NCBI RefSeq assembly: GCF_009720865.1
Contig: NZ_WNLA01000002.1
Coordinates: 186,001-250,000 of the forward strand
Reading direction: 5' to 3'
Source of the DNA: Pseudoduganella ginsengisoli
Lineage (GTDB): Bacteria; Pseudomonadota; Gammaproteobacteria; Burkholderiales; Burkholderiaceae_D
DNA: 64,000 nucleotides
A model generated the notes under the pieces. That model was not told the DNA's origin and made no database searches. It saw only the letters and a program-made list of their open reading frames with translations. Shown here in pieces: positions 38,392 through 47,798 of this stretch; position 1 is the first letter of the stretch, and each line of letters starts with the position of its first letter. The translations under genes and the position numbers were made by a program.

Positions 38392-39177
38392 ATGCACACG
38401 CCGGCCTGGCAATACCTGGAATCCATTGACCGCGCCACGTCGGATGTCAGCTGCAAACCCAATGACTATGCGGCCGGCGTCTTCATTGAGCGCCACCGCC
38501 ACAACAAGCACCAGCTGGTGTATGCGGTGCAAGGCGTGCTGTGCGTGCATTCGGATCACGGCCAGTGGATCGTGCCGCCCAACCGCGCCATCTGGATGCC
38601 GGCCGGTGTTGACCACTGGATACGCTGCATCGGCATCACGCTGATGCGCAGCGTGTATGTGCACCCGCGCGCCGCCGCATCGCTGCCGATACAGGCAGAC
38701 GACCGGCCGCGCGCCGTCGCCGTGACACCTCTCTTGCGGGAATTGATCGTGGCGGCGATGGCGGTGCCGCAACCCTATGTGCGCGATTCGCGCGATGGCC
38801 GCCTGATGGCGCTGCTGGTGGATGAGCTGCAAGCACTGCCCACCTTGCCGCTGCACTTGCCACAGCCGCGCGATGCACGGCTGCGCGCCATTTGCAATGC
38901 GTTGCGGGACCAGCCGGCCAGCCCGGATACGCTGGCCGACTGGGCCGGCCGGATCGGCATTGACGTGAAAACCATCCAGCGCCTGTTCGCCAGGGAAACC
39001 GGCATGACATTCGGCCAGTGGCGCCAGCAGACACGCTTGCTTGGCGCGCTGGAGCGGCTGGCGCAGGGCCATAAAGTCGTCGATGTCGCACTGGACCTCG
39101 GCTACGATAGCCCCAGCGCGTTCGCCACCATGTTCAAACGGCAGTTCGGACAAACGCCCAGCCGCTTTTTCGCGTAA
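38392..39177 (+). CDS. AraC family transcriptional regulator
   Basis: A 261-residue protein starting at 38392 after AAAGGACATTC; an ATG at 38362 is possible. The N-terminal cupin (AraC-binding-like) domain is seen in ERHRHNKHQLVYAVQGVLCV and VPPNRAIWMPAGVDHWI. The C-terminal double helix-turn-helix is typical: TLADWAGRIGIDVKTIQRLF and KVVDVALDLGYDSPSAFATMFKRQFGQTPSRFF. It is the probable local regulator of the divergent fsr-type exporter. Confidence 0.92.
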   Translation: MHTPAWQYLESIDRATSDVSCKPNDYAAGVFIERHRHNKHQLVYAVQGVLCVHSDHGQWIVPPNRAIWMPAGVDHWIRCIGITLMRSVYVHPRAAASLPIQADDRPRAVAVTPLLRELIVAAMAVPQPYVRDSRDGRLMALLVDELQALPTLPLHLPQPRDARLRAICNALRDQPASPDTLADWAGRIGIDVKTIQRLFARETGMTFGQWRQQTRLLGALERLAQGHKVVDVALDLGYDSPSAFATMFKRQFGQTPSRFFA

Positions 39178-39326
39178 GCGCGGCAAATGACTTGCCCAGC
39201 TGCTGCATTGCGGTATTTCCATTCCCGTCACATGCCGCCATGGCCACCGGTGCTGTGGGTTTAGCGTCACCCCCCTCTTACAGGTTTCAGGTATCCTGAC
39301 GTCACCTCGTCCACCAGGTGATCCGC

Positions 39327-42300
39327 ATGAATGTGAGTTCACAGTTACTGGTCAACCGCAAGCCTGCACTCGCGCTACGCCTGGCACTGGCGGCTGCCGT
39401 GTATTACGCGCTGGCCCGCCTGGGCTTGCTGATGGCGCTGGAACAAAGCAATGCCAGTCCGGTATGGCCGCCATCGGGCTTCGCGCTGGCGCTGTTGCTG
39501 CGGTTTGGGATGCCGCTGTGGCCAGCGATCCTGGCTGGCGCGTTTTGCGCCAATGTCGCGGTATTCAAATCCAACGGCGTCGCATCCGATACCGTGATCT
39601 TCGCGTCGTCCGCCGTTATCGCCATCGGCAATACGCTGGAAGCCGCGTCGGCCGCGTGGCTGGTGGAGCGCCTGCGGATACGGCCGCACCGCATGCAATC
39701 GCAGCTGGAGGTGTACCTGTACACCGCGGTTGCAGCCTGCGCCGCCATCGTGGCCGCCGCCGCCGGGGTGCTGATCCTGGGCGTATCCGGCATCGTCCCT
39801 GCTGCGGCGCTGCCCGCCGTGGCGGGCACGTGGTGGCTCGGCGACTTCCTCGGCATCCTCATTATTTCACCGCTGCTGCTGGTGCTGTTGCGCCCCATCC
39901 GCGCACCAGGCGGCGTGCGCGCAGCGTTGGCCAGCTTGCCCCGCAAGGCGCCGCTGCTTGCCGCCACCGCTTGCGCGGCCATCCTGATTTTCGCCGCGCC
40001 GCCCGGCGAGTGGGCCGTGCCGCGCGCACTGCCCTACCTGCTGTTGGTGCCGGTTGGCTGGGCCGCCGTGCGGCACGGACGCGCGGCAGTGTGCCTGGTG
40101 CTGGCGATCATCTGCATCATCGCCGTCCCCGCGACCGCCATGCAGCGAGGCGCATTCGTGTCCGGTGTGCTGCAGCACTCGCTGCTGTCGCTGTGCGCCT
40201 TCCTCGCCATTCTCACCATCGTGGCGTGGGTGCTCACGGCCGGCTATGCGGGCGAGCGGCACATGCGCCAGCAAGCTGCGGAGCAACAGGACGGCGCGCA
40301 TCCGCCACTGTCATGGACGCCGGCGCTGACGCTGGGCCTGGGTATCGCTGTCACGGTCAGCGCATGGGCGCTGGTCGAAGCGGACACCGAGCGGCGCACG
40401 CAGGAACGCTTTGCCGATGCCGCCGAGACGGTGCGGGACAAACTGGTTGAGCGGCTGGCGGCATACGAATCCCTGCTGCGCTCCGGCGCCGCCGTGTTTG
40501 ACGCGTCGGCGGAAGTCGAGCGCTCGGAGTGGCAGGCGTTTGTCGCGGCCATCGACCTGCCGCACCACTATCCGGGCTTGCTGGGGCTGGGCTATGCGCG
40601 CTATATCCCGGGGCCGTCACTGGCGGCGGAACAGGCTGCGCTGCAGCGCGACCTGCCCTCGTTCCACGTGTGGCCGGAAGGCGAACGCGCAGCCTATGTG
40701 CCCGTCACGTACCTGGAACCACAGAATGACCGCAACCGCGCTGCGATCGGCTACGACATGCTGAATGAACCGGTGCGCCGGCGCGCTTTGCAGGACGCCA
40801 TGCAAAATGGCCGCCTCAGCGCCACCGGCGCCGTCACGCTGGTGCAGGAAATCACGCAAGAAAAGCAAGTGGGCTTCCTGATGTATAACCCCGTGTACAC
40901 GGGCGCCGCGCGCAGCACGCAGGAAATCGGGCCGCCGACAGGCTTTGTCTACAGCCCGTTCCGCATGCGCGATTTGATTGCCGGCGTGTTTGGCGACAGC
41001 TTGCAGCAAGTGCGGCTCGATATCCTCGACAGTACGCCCAACGGCAAATTGATCTATGAAAGTGCGGCAGAAACTGGCCAGGCGCCCAGCTACCTGTCGC
41101 TGACCAGCCTGCAGGCGGTGGCGGTCGGCGATAACGGCCACCAGTGGATTTTGCGCGTGCGGCCCACCGCCGCATTTGACGCCACCGTCGACCGGGGCAA
41201 ATCGCACCTGGTGCTGACCCTGGGCACGCTGGTCAGCCTGATGTTTTACGGCGTCAGCTTCAACCTCGTCAAAGCGCGCCAACTGGCGCAAGTGGACGTG
41301 GTGCGCTCCGCCGCCAGCCTGGAACAGTCGGAAGCCCGTTTCCGGCTGTTGACGGAAAATATTGCCAACCACGCCATCGTGCTGCTCGATCCCGCCGGCT
41401 TGATCGCCACGTGGAATGCCGGCGCGGCGCGCCTGTTCGGCTACCGCGACGTGGAAATCATTGGGCGCCCCATGTCCAGCCTGATCGGCCCCGAACCGGG
41501 TTCCGTGCACGTGTCCCGTACAGCCCTGGAAGCCGCGCTGCAAGCGGGCCAGTTCGAAGACCTGGGGGAACGCGCACGGCGCGATGGCAGCACTTTCCTG
41601 GCGCTGATGCAGCTGTTTCCCGTGCTGGAAAAAAATGGCGCGTGCATCGGCTATGCCATGATATTGCGCGACGTGACGCGGGAAAAAGCCGCCGAGCGGG
41701 AATTGAATGAAGCGAAGACCCAGGCGGAAGCGGCCAGCGCGGCAAAAAGCCTGTTTGTCGCCAACATGAGCCACGAATTGCGCACGCCGATGAACGCCGT
41801 GCTGGGCGCCGTGCAATTGCTGGACCGCACGCAGCTCAGCGCCGAGCAGGCGGGCTTCGTGCAAATGATTTCCGTGGCGGGCAAGTCATTGCTGGCCGTG
41901 CTGAACGACGTGCTGGATTTTTCCAAGATCGAAGCCGGCAAGCTCGATGTCGCGCACGAAGCGTTTTATATTGATGACGTCATCGATGCACTGGCGTCCG
42001 TGATGGCGATCCATGCGGGCGAAAAGGGGCTGGCCGTGGCGGTCATCGTGGCGCCGGACGTCCCGGCCAGCCTGACGGGCGATGCACTGCGCCTGCAGCA
42101 AGTACTGTTAAACCTTGTCGGCAACGCCATCAAGTTTTCTGAACGGGGCCACGTCACCGTATCGGTGTTCCTGGTGACGGACCACGCAGGCGCGCCGTGG
42201 CTGCGCTGCGAAGTGGCCGATACCGGCATTGGCATCGCACCGGAACAGGTGGAACGGCTGTTCATTCCATTCAACCAGGCCGACAGTTCAATGGCGCGCC

Positions 42301-43301
42301 GCTTTGGCGGCACCGGCCTGGGACTGGCGCTGTCGCGCCGCCTGGCCGCGCTGATGGGCGGCACGCTCGACGTGCACAGCGTGCTGGGCGCGGGCAGTAC
42401 GTTCGGGCTGCAATTGCCGCTGCGCGCGGCCAGCCTGCCGGACCGCTACCCGCTGCCACCCCGCTTGCGGGGCATGCGCATGCTGTGCGTGGGCCTCGAC
42501 ACGCAGGAACAGACCAGCATGGCGCACATGGCGGCCCGCTGGGGATATACCGTGGATATGGCGCTCAATGGCGCCGATGCGCGCCGCATGGCGCTGGCGG
42601 CCACGGCGAACGGCCATCCGTATGGCGCCATCGTGGCGCAGTACAGCGATCTGGCAGTACTGGCGGGCATGGCGCCGCTGCTGATCGAGGCAACGTATGC
42701 GTATGCGCTGCAGGATGGGCGCCCGGCAACGGCAGCGCATGCCGTGCTGACGCGCCCGCTGGTACGCTCGGCGCTGTACCATGCGCTGGTAGCCGGCACG
42801 GCGAGGATCGTGTCAGGCGCACAAGAACCTGCGGAACAGGCGCAGCAACCTGATACAGCGGAACAGCAAACGCCACCTTTCAGCCCGGTGGAATCCGCCC
42901 GGCGTCCGCTGGAAGGCTTATCGCTGCTGCTGGTGGAAGATAACTTGCTGAACCAGGTCGTGGCCCGCAATATGCTGGAACTGGGCGGCGCGGCGGTTGC
43001 CATTGCCAGCAATGGCGCGGAAGCCGTCGATTACCTGCGCGAGCATAGTGGCCAAATCCAGCTGGTGATCATGGATGTGCAAATGCCCGTGATGGATGGC
43101 TTTGAAGCGACCCGCCGCATCCGCAACGAGCTGGGATTGCAATTGCCTGTGCTGGCCATGAGTGCCGGCGTGACCCTGTCGGAACAGGCGCAATGCCACG
43201 CGGCGGGGATGAATGACTTTATTGCCAAGCCGGTCGACTGGGCCGGCTTGCTGGCGGCCGTGCAAAAACACTGTGCACGGGCCGCCATTCCGGAATCTTA
43301 G
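39327..43301 (+). CDS. Hybrid sensor histidine kinase: MASE1, CHASE, PAS, kinase, degenerate receiver, receiver
   Basis: A 1324-residue protein starting at 39327. An N-terminal MASE1 membrane domain (residues about 10-300, with SNASPVWPPSGFALALLLRFG) is followed by an extracytoplasmic CHASE domain (about 340-620; FVAAIDLPHHYPGLLGLGYA). Then come a PAS domain (about 680-790; ATWNAGAARLFGYRDVEIIG), HisKA with His816 in MSHELRTPM, and the ATPase domain (DTGIGIAPEQVERLF, FGGTGLGLALSR). Next is a receiver-like segment without the phospho-Asp (MRMLCVGLDTQEQ...), and last an intact receiver with Asp1250 in VIMDVQMPVMDG and Lys in IAKPVDW. The stimulus is unknown; CHASE domains often bind small hormones or peptides. 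No partner regulator is adjacent. Confidence 0.93.
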   Translation: MNVSSQLLVNRKPALALRLALAAAVYYALARLGLLMALEQSNASPVWPPSGFALALLLRFGMPLWPAILAGAFCANVAVFKSNGVASDTVIFASSAVIAIGNTLEAASAAWLVERLRIRPHRMQSQLEVYLYTAVAACAAIVAAAAGVLILGVSGIVPAAALPAVAGTWWLGDFLGILIISPLLLVLLRPIRAPGGVRAALASLPRKAPLLAATACAAILIFAAPPGEWAVPRALPYLLLVPVGWAAVRHGRAAVCLVLAIICIIAVPATAMQRGAFVSGVLQHSLLSLCAFLAILTIVAWVLTAGYAGERHMRQQAAEQQDGAHPPLSWTPALTLGLGIAVTVSAWALVEADTERRTQERFADAAETVRDKLVERLAAYESLLRSGAAVFDASAEVERSEWQAFVAAIDLPHHYPGLLGLGYARYIPGPSLAAEQAALQRDLPSFHVWPEGERAAYVPVTYLEPQNDRNRAAIGYDMLNEPVRRRALQDAMQNGRLSATGAVTLVQEITQEKQVGFLMYNPVYTGAARSTQEIGPPTGFVYSPFRMRDLIAGVFGDSLQQVRLDILDSTPNGKLIYESAAETGQAPSYLSLTSLQAVAVGDNGHQWILRVRPTAAFDATVDRGKSHLVLTLGTLVSLMFYGVSFNLVKARQLAQVDVVRSAASLEQSEARFRLLTENIANHAIVLLDPAGLIATWNAGAARLFGYRDVEIIGRPMSSLIGPEPGSVHVSRTALEAALQAGQFEDLGERARRDGSTFLALMQLFPVLEKNGACIGYAMILRDVTREKAAERELNEAKTQAEAASAAKSLFVANMSHELRTPMNAVLGAVQLLDRTQLSAEQAGFVQMISVAGKSLLAVLNDVLDFSKIEAGKLDVAHEAFYIDDVIDALASVMAIHAGEKGLAVAVIVAPDVPASLTGDALRLQQVLLNLVGNAIKFSERGHVTVSVFLVTDHAGAPWLRCEVADTGIGIAPEQVERLFIPFNQADSSMARRFGGTGLGLALSRRLAALMGGTLDVHSVLGAGSTFGLQLPLRAASLPDRYPLPPRLRGMRMLCVGLDTQEQTSMAHMAARWGYTVDMALNGADARRMALAATANGHPYGAIVAQYSDLAVLAGMAPLLIEATYAYALQDGRPATAAHAVLTRPLVRSALYHALVAGTARIVSGAQEPAEQAQQPDTAEQQTPPFSPVESARRPLEGLSLLLVEDNLLNQVVARNMLELGGAAVAIASNGAEAVDYLREHSGQIQLVIMDVQMPVMDGFEATRRIRNELGLQLPVLAMSAGVTLSEQAQCHAAGMNDFIAKPVDWAGLLAAVQKHCARAAIPES

Positions 43302-43450
43302 CGGTATGCCAACGGTGCGGCGGGACGCAGCATGTCCCAGCCCAGCTGGCGGCGGATTTCCTGCATTGACGGCGGCGGGCAACGCTCGGCCTGGCGCGCT
43401 TCCAGGTATTGCCGGATTTGTTCCTTGGTCGGGTGTTTTTGCTGCGTCAT
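43298..43450 (-). CDS. Small hypothetical protein, 50 residues
   Basis: AGGAGAGTGGAC precedes ATG at 43450. The product starts MTQQKHPTKEQIRQYLEARQ and continues with ERCPPPS, then QEIRRQLGWDM. Two short amphipathic helices are joined by a Pro-rich turn, a pattern shared by small conserved proteins of this family of bacteria (recalled, not checked). The stop overlaps the stop of the convergent hybrid kinase (43298-43301). Function is unknown; the helix pattern could be a DNA- or protein-binding module. Confidence 0.6.
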   Translation of the reverse strand: MTQQKHPTKEQIRQYLEARQAERCPPPSMQEIRRQLGWDMLRPAAPLAYR

Positions 43451-43541
43451 GTCCACTCTCCTGATTGTGTCGATCCTGTCACTGCCTGGTCCATATTAGG
43501 GGGATCGCTGCTCAATTTCCAATCAAGTTCTTGATAATGAT

Positions 43542-43559
43542 GATATCGGTTCCGATATC
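43542..43559. promoter_or_regulatory. Palindromic operator-like site GATATCGG-TT-CCGATATC
   Basis: Perfect 8-bp inverted arms around a 2-bp centre lie 92 bp before the start of the 50-residue gene and 18 bp beyond the end of the HAD-like gene. No U-tract follows, so a dimeric-regulator operator is more likely than a terminator. GCCCGTATCG follows on the right as a weaker half-site. Confidence 0.5.
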
Positions 43560-43576
43560 GCTGCCCGTATCGTGTA

Positions 43577-44227
43577 TCAGTTCGGGCGGGTAGCCATCGC
43601 CGGCAGCGATTTCCAGCTCAAGATGCCCGGCATTTTGAAGTGCACAGTACGCAGGCCGGACTTACGGGCCGCCAGCAAGTTAGGCAGCGACGTGTCAATC
43701 AGCACGGTTTCATCCGCGTGCACGCCCATGGTGCGCAGCGCCAGCGCGTGCATGCCGTCGTGCTGGCGATGGGCCGCATCGTGGCGCGAGGCCACCAGTG
43801 TGAACTTGCTGTTGACATCATTGCCAAACAATTGTTCCAGCAGCGCGGACGCCGATGCCGCCGGCAAGTCGCTGATGACGCCCAGCTTGCAGCCGGCATC
43901 CAGCGCATCCTTGATCAATTGCACGCCGCGCGGGTTGGCTTCCGGCTTGCGGATAGCCAGCGCATTATGGAAATGGCGGTGGTGCGCCGCATTCAAGTCG
44001 ATCGCGCGCGAACGCTTACCCTTGCTTTCTGGCTGGTCTTCCTGCGGCAGCGCCACGTCCAGCACCCGGGTCCAGCCCACTGTGGAAGCCACTTCGCGCA
44101 ATTCCGGCATGCTCCAGCGCAGCGGCACGCCCGTGTCTTCCATTGCGGCGCGGCAAGCTGCCAGGTGCAGCGGCGCCGTATCGAACAGGATTTCATCCAG
44201 GTTCAGCAAAATCGCATTGATCGTCAT
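43577..44227 (-). CDS. HAD-superfamily-like protein with degenerate catalytic motifs
   Basis: A 216-residue protein, start at 44227 after GAGGAAACAAGCC. The overall HAD fold is clear: an N-terminal motif I region, an alpha cap, LGVISDLPAAS (motif II Ser) and ETVLIDTSLPNLLAARKSG (motif IV region). Motif I, normally DxDGT, reads LLNLDEILFD. The nucleophilic Asp is thus Asn9 and the Gly is Glu12. Motif IV lacks the second Asp (Asn in LPN). A phosphatase is therefore unlikely. It may be a regulatory or binding relative of phosphoglycolate-phosphatase-like proteins. Confidence 0.75.
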   Translation of the reverse strand: MTINAILLNLDEILFDTAPLHLAACRAAMEDTGVPLRWSMPELREVASTVGWTRVLDVALPQEDQPESKGKRSRAIDLNAAHHRHFHNALAIRKPEANPRGVQLIKDALDAGCKLGVISDLPAASASALLEQLFGNDVNSKFTLVASRHDAAHRQHDGMHALALRTMGVHADETVLIDTSLPNLLAARKSGLRTVHFKMPGILSWKSLPAMATRPN

Positions 44228-44404
44228 GGCTTGTTTCCTCATGGTGGGTGCTTGCAGAGCTGTCAATATACGATCGTTAAACGCGGAAGAAAAATTAATT
44301 ATTATTCGCCATTGATAAGGATTACCTTATGCATTTCCGCCATCGCCAGCAGGTCCGGCACGCTGTCCTTATAATTGGTATGCTCCCTTTGAGATAGTTC
44401 CCCC

Positions 44405-45163
44405 ATGCTGATTACCGACCCGCTGTTCTATGCCGCCGCCGTTCCCGCCGTCCTGTTGACGGGCATTTCCAAAGGCGGCTTTGGCGGCGCGCTGGGCGGC
44501 GTGGCCGTGCCGCTGATGGCGCTGGCGGTGTCGCCGCTGCAGGCCGCGGCTGTCATGCTGCCCATCCTGTGCCTGATGGACGTCGTGGGATTCCGCGCGT
44601 ATTTCCGCAAATGGGATACGGACAACTTGAAAATCATGCTGCCCGGAGCGCTGGCCGGGATTGCCATTGGCGCGCTGACGTTCGGCATGCTGTCGGAAAG
44701 CGCCATCCGTTTGCTGATCGGCGGGCTGGCGATTGCGTTCCCCATCAATAACTGGCTGGGGCTGGCCGCGAAGCAGCACGCGGCTGGCCGTTCCGTCGGC
44801 AAGGGGATGTTCTGGTGCGCGCTGTCCGGGCTGACCAGCTTTATTGCCCATGCGGGCGGGCCGCCCGTCATGGTGTACATGCTGCCGCAGCGAATGGACA
44901 AGGTGCGCTATGTGGCCACCATCAGCGTATTCTTCGCGTTCGTCAATGCCGCCAAACTGGCGCCCTACGCGTGGCTGGGACAGTTTTCACAGGATAACCT
45001 GGCCACGTCGCTGGTCCTGGCGCCGCTGGTGCCGATAGGTGTGTACTTCGGCATGTGGCTGCAGGATAAGGTCAATACCGTGTGGTTTTACCGCATTGCG
45101 CAGGCAGGGTTGCTGGTAACGGGTATGCAGTTGATCTACAAAGACATAGGCCACTTATTTTGA
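44405..45163 (+). CDS. TauE/SafE family membrane transporter
   Basis: A 252-residue protein with eight hydrophobic segments. Family motifs are seen: the N-terminal GISKGGFGGALGGVAVPLMAL, and the second repeat GLTSFIAHAGGPPVMVYMLP. Members export sulfoacetate or transport sulfur-containing or other organic anions; the substrate here is unknown. No ribosome site is strong (GAGATAGTTCCCCC before ATG). It is convergent with the GGDEF-EAL gene 15 bp downstream. Confidence 0.92.
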   Translation: MLITDPLFYAAAVPAVLLTGISKGGFGGALGGVAVPLMALAVSPLQAAAVMLPILCLMDVVGFRAYFRKWDTDNLKIMLPGALAGIAIGALTFGMLSESAIRLLIGGLAIAFPINNWLGLAAKQHAAGRSVGKGMFWCALSGLTSFIAHAGGPPVMVYMLPQRMDKVRYVATISVFFAFVNAAKLAPYAWLGQFSQDNLATSLVLAPLVPIGVYFGMWLQDKVNTVWFYRIAQAGLLVTGMQLIYKDIGHLF

Positions 45164-45178
45164 CGCAGGAGGGGCGGG

Positions 45179-47620
45179 TTACAGGTCGTCCGGCAAAACA
45201 GCCGGATGGGCAGTCCTGCCGAACCGTTCCAGCAGCTGCGGCAGCGGCATGGGGCGTCCCAGCAAATAGCCTTGCACCAGCGTGCAGCCAAACTGGCGCA
45301 GGTAGCCCAGTTGCCCGTCCGTCTCCACGCCTTCCGCGATGACGCCGATCCCCATGTTGCGTCCCAGGTCCAGCATGGTGCGCACGATGGCGCAGTCGTC
45401 GCGTTCACGCGGGATGCCCGCAAGGAACAGCCGGTCGATTTTCAGGGAAGCGATGGGCAGGGTTTTCAACAGCGACAGCGACGAATAACCCATGCCGAAA
45501 TCATCGAGGCTGATTTCAAAGCCCAGCTGCGTCAATTTGCGCATGATGGGCAGCGATGTATCGATGTGCGACATCACCATGTTTTCCGTCAGCTCGATCT
45601 GCAGGCTCGATGGATCCACGCCCGCCGCCCGCACGGTGGCCATCAATTCGGCAGGCAGGCTGCTGTCGAGGAATTCCGGCGCCGCCATATTGATGTGCAC
45701 TTTCACATGGCTCAGTCCCGCCGCGTGCATGCGCGGCAAATCACGGCACACTTGCTGCACCACCCAGCGGCCCAGGTGCACGATCAGCCGGCTCTGCTCC
45801 GCCACGGGAATGAACTGGTCCGGCGGCACGACGGCGCCATCGGATTTGCGCCAGCGGACCAGCGCTTCCACGGCATCGAGCACGTCGCCATGCGCATCCA
45901 TAATCGGCTGGTACATGAGGAAAAATTCGCCCCGCTCAAAGCCATGCTGCAATTCCGACAGCATGATCAATTGCTTCGCCAGCACATCCTGTTCCGCACC
46001 CTGCGCATCGCTGTAATGGCTGACGCGGTTGCGGCCATTGCGCTTGCTGGCATACATGGCGGCATCGGCCGCGTGCAGCAATTGCGCGGTATTGGCGCCA
46101 TGGGCGGGAAACATGCTGATGCCGATGCTGGCCGATACCGACAATTCATGGCCCAGATACTGGAACTGTTCGCGCGCACTGGCCGCGACCCGCTGCGCCA
46201 GCGCCTCCACCTCCTGCGGTTCCAGCCCGTAGTCCGTCATCATGGCAAATTCATCGCCGCCCAGCCGGGCCACGACGGCGCCCTGCGGCGCAAGAATGCG
46301 CAGGCGCTCGGCAAATGCCTTGAGCACGACATTGCCGGCCGCGTGGCCGAACGCATCGTTGATGGGTTTGAACTGGTCCAGGTCGATATACAGCACGCCG
46401 AACCCCGCGCATGGCGGACATTGTTCACAGGCCCGGTCCAGCAGGTAATGGAAATGCGCACGGTTGACGAGGCCCGTCATTTCATCGGTCTGCGCCAGCA
46501 CGCGCATGCGCTCTTGCTGCGCCATGCGCTGCGCCGTCTGCGCGATCAGCGCGCTGATGGATTCCGCTAGCCCCGGCAACTGCGCTTCGCGCTGGCGCGG
46601 TTCGCGGGAAAAGAATTCCAGTATGCCAGCACTGTGCAAGCCGCCGTCGCCGCCCGTGTACGTGACGGGGAAGAAATAGCCCGATTGAAGGCCGCAGCGG
46701 CGCGCGCTGGCCAAGCGTCCGCCCTGCTCCGTATCGGTGCTGGCGTCAACCCATTGCGCTTTGCCGTTCCACACTTCGCCCAGTACACCCTGGCGCATGT
46801 CGCCGGCTGCCGTCGTCGTCACGGCGCGCAATTCCGCATAATCGCCAGTGTCCGCATGCCATACGTGGCGGCAGCGCAGCACACTGCCGTGTTCATGTCT
46901 TTCCTGCACCCAAACATCTCCCACTTTCCCACCGCGCGCATCGTTCCGTGCTCCGGCTGTTCCGGCTGTTCCGGCTGTCCCGGCAGTCTGGCCATGTCCT
47001 GGTTCCTGCACCCAAAAAGCGCCCCAATCCCACCCCAGTTCATCGCACACCAGCTGGATGATCTTGTGGATGGCCGCATCAAACGTGTCGGTGCCGATCA
47101 GGTATTGCGTCAGCGCGAAGCTGAACCGCTCGCGCATGGCCGCATGCTTGGTGGACGTGATATCGACCAGCATGCCGGCTACGATGGCTTCCCCTTCGCG
47201 CGCCACCGGCTGCACTTTCAGCCAGCGCGTGCCCTGGTCCGGTACGCTGACGCGGAATTCACAGGCGGCGCCCAAATGCGTATCCGTGATGGCGCCCAGC
47301 GTGCTGCGCAGGCGCCACGCGTCCTGCGGCGCCACGTGCAACAGCGCATCAGCCACTTCATGGCAGCCGCTGGCAGGAATGCCCAGCAGCGACGACGCCA
47401 CGGCCGACAAATACAGCCGTCCATGACGGTGCTCATACCACCAGCGCCCCAGCCCGGCCGCTTCATCGACGGCGCTGGCGCGCAGCGCCCGTTCACGCAC
47501 GATGCGCCACGCATCGCCCGACATCACTGGCTGCGGTGGCGTCAGTGCTGCGGCAAAAAGGTCTTCACGGGGGAACTGCAGGCAATCGTTCTTCATCGTC
47601 TTCCGGTTTCTTCGCACCAT
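45179..47620 (-). CDS. GGDEF-EAL cyclic-di-GMP protein with PAS-like and GAF domains
   Basis: Start taken at 47620 (AAGGATGCACTGAC before ATG), giving 813 residues; ATG at 47596 is an alternative. The N-terminal half has a PAS-like region (residues about 40-160) and a GAF domain (about 165-370). The GGDEF domain has an intact LGGDEFAM. The EAL domain has VEALVRW, ELTEN, DDFGMGYSSL, LKIDRLF, AEGVET and QGYLLGRP, so both cyclase and phosphodiesterase activity are possible. It has no membrane segment. The GAF domain contains a repetitive TAGTAGTAGTAG stretch coded by a 9-bp tandem repeat. Confidence 0.94.
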   Translation of the reverse strand: MVRRNRKTMKNDCLQFPREDLFAAALTPPQPVMSGDAWRIVRERALRASAVDEAAGLGRWWYEHRHGRLYLSAVASSLLGIPASGCHEVADALLHVAPQDAWRLRSTLGAITDTHLGAACEFRVSVPDQGTRWLKVQPVAREGEAIVAGMLVDITSTKHAAMRERFSFALTQYLIGTDTFDAAIHKIIQLVCDELGWDWGAFWVQEPGHGQTAGTAGTAGTAGARNDARGGKVGDVWVQERHEHGSVLRCRHVWHADTGDYAELRAVTTTAAGDMRQGVLGEVWNGKAQWVDASTDTEQGGRLASARRCGLQSGYFFPVTYTGGDGGLHSAGILEFFSREPRQREAQLPGLAESISALIAQTAQRMAQQERMRVLAQTDEMTGLVNRAHFHYLLDRACEQCPPCAGFGVLYIDLDQFKPINDAFGHAAGNVVLKAFAERLRILAPQGAVVARLGGDEFAMMTDYGLEPQEVEALAQRVAASAREQFQYLGHELSVSASIGISMFPAHGANTAQLLHAADAAMYASKRNGRNRVSHYSDAQGAEQDVLAKQLIMLSELQHGFERGEFFLMYQPIMDAHGDVLDAVEALVRWRKSDGAVVPPDQFIPVAEQSRLIVHLGRWVVQQVCRDLPRMHAAGLSHVKVHINMAAPEFLDSSLPAELMATVRAAGVDPSSLQIELTENMVMSHIDTSLPIMRKLTQLGFEISLDDFGMGYSSLSLLKTLPIASLKIDRLFLAGIPRERDDCAIVRTMLDLGRNMGIGVIAEGVETDGQLGYLRQFGCTLVQGYLLGRPMPLPQLLERFGRTAHPAVLPDDL
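46953..46985. repeat. 9-bp tandem repeat (CCGGCTGTT) inside the GGDEF-EAL gene
   Basis: About 3.7 units of CCGGCTGTT, the last with one change (CCGGCTGTC). On the coding strand it gives TAG x4 in the GAF domain, in a surface loop between VQEPGHGQ and ARND. The unit is a multiple of three, so copy-number change would lengthen or shorten the loop without breaking the frame. Confidence 0.8.
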
Positions 47621-47798
47621 GTCAGTGCATCCTTGACCCACTATCGATCAAATATCACGGTACTACCCGGGGCCGGCGGCAGCATGGTGCATAGCAGCAA
47701 ATGCTGTGCCATGCACAGCGCGCTCCACGCACATGGGGCGCCAATGGTATGATCGCCTGATTAATCATGACAATAGATCAATAGCCCCGGGAGATTGA

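Noticed and set aside
37006-39342. A 778-residue - strand frame spanning the AraC gene and the exporter
   Set aside because: It crosses two clear genes and a divergent promoter and has no family motifs.
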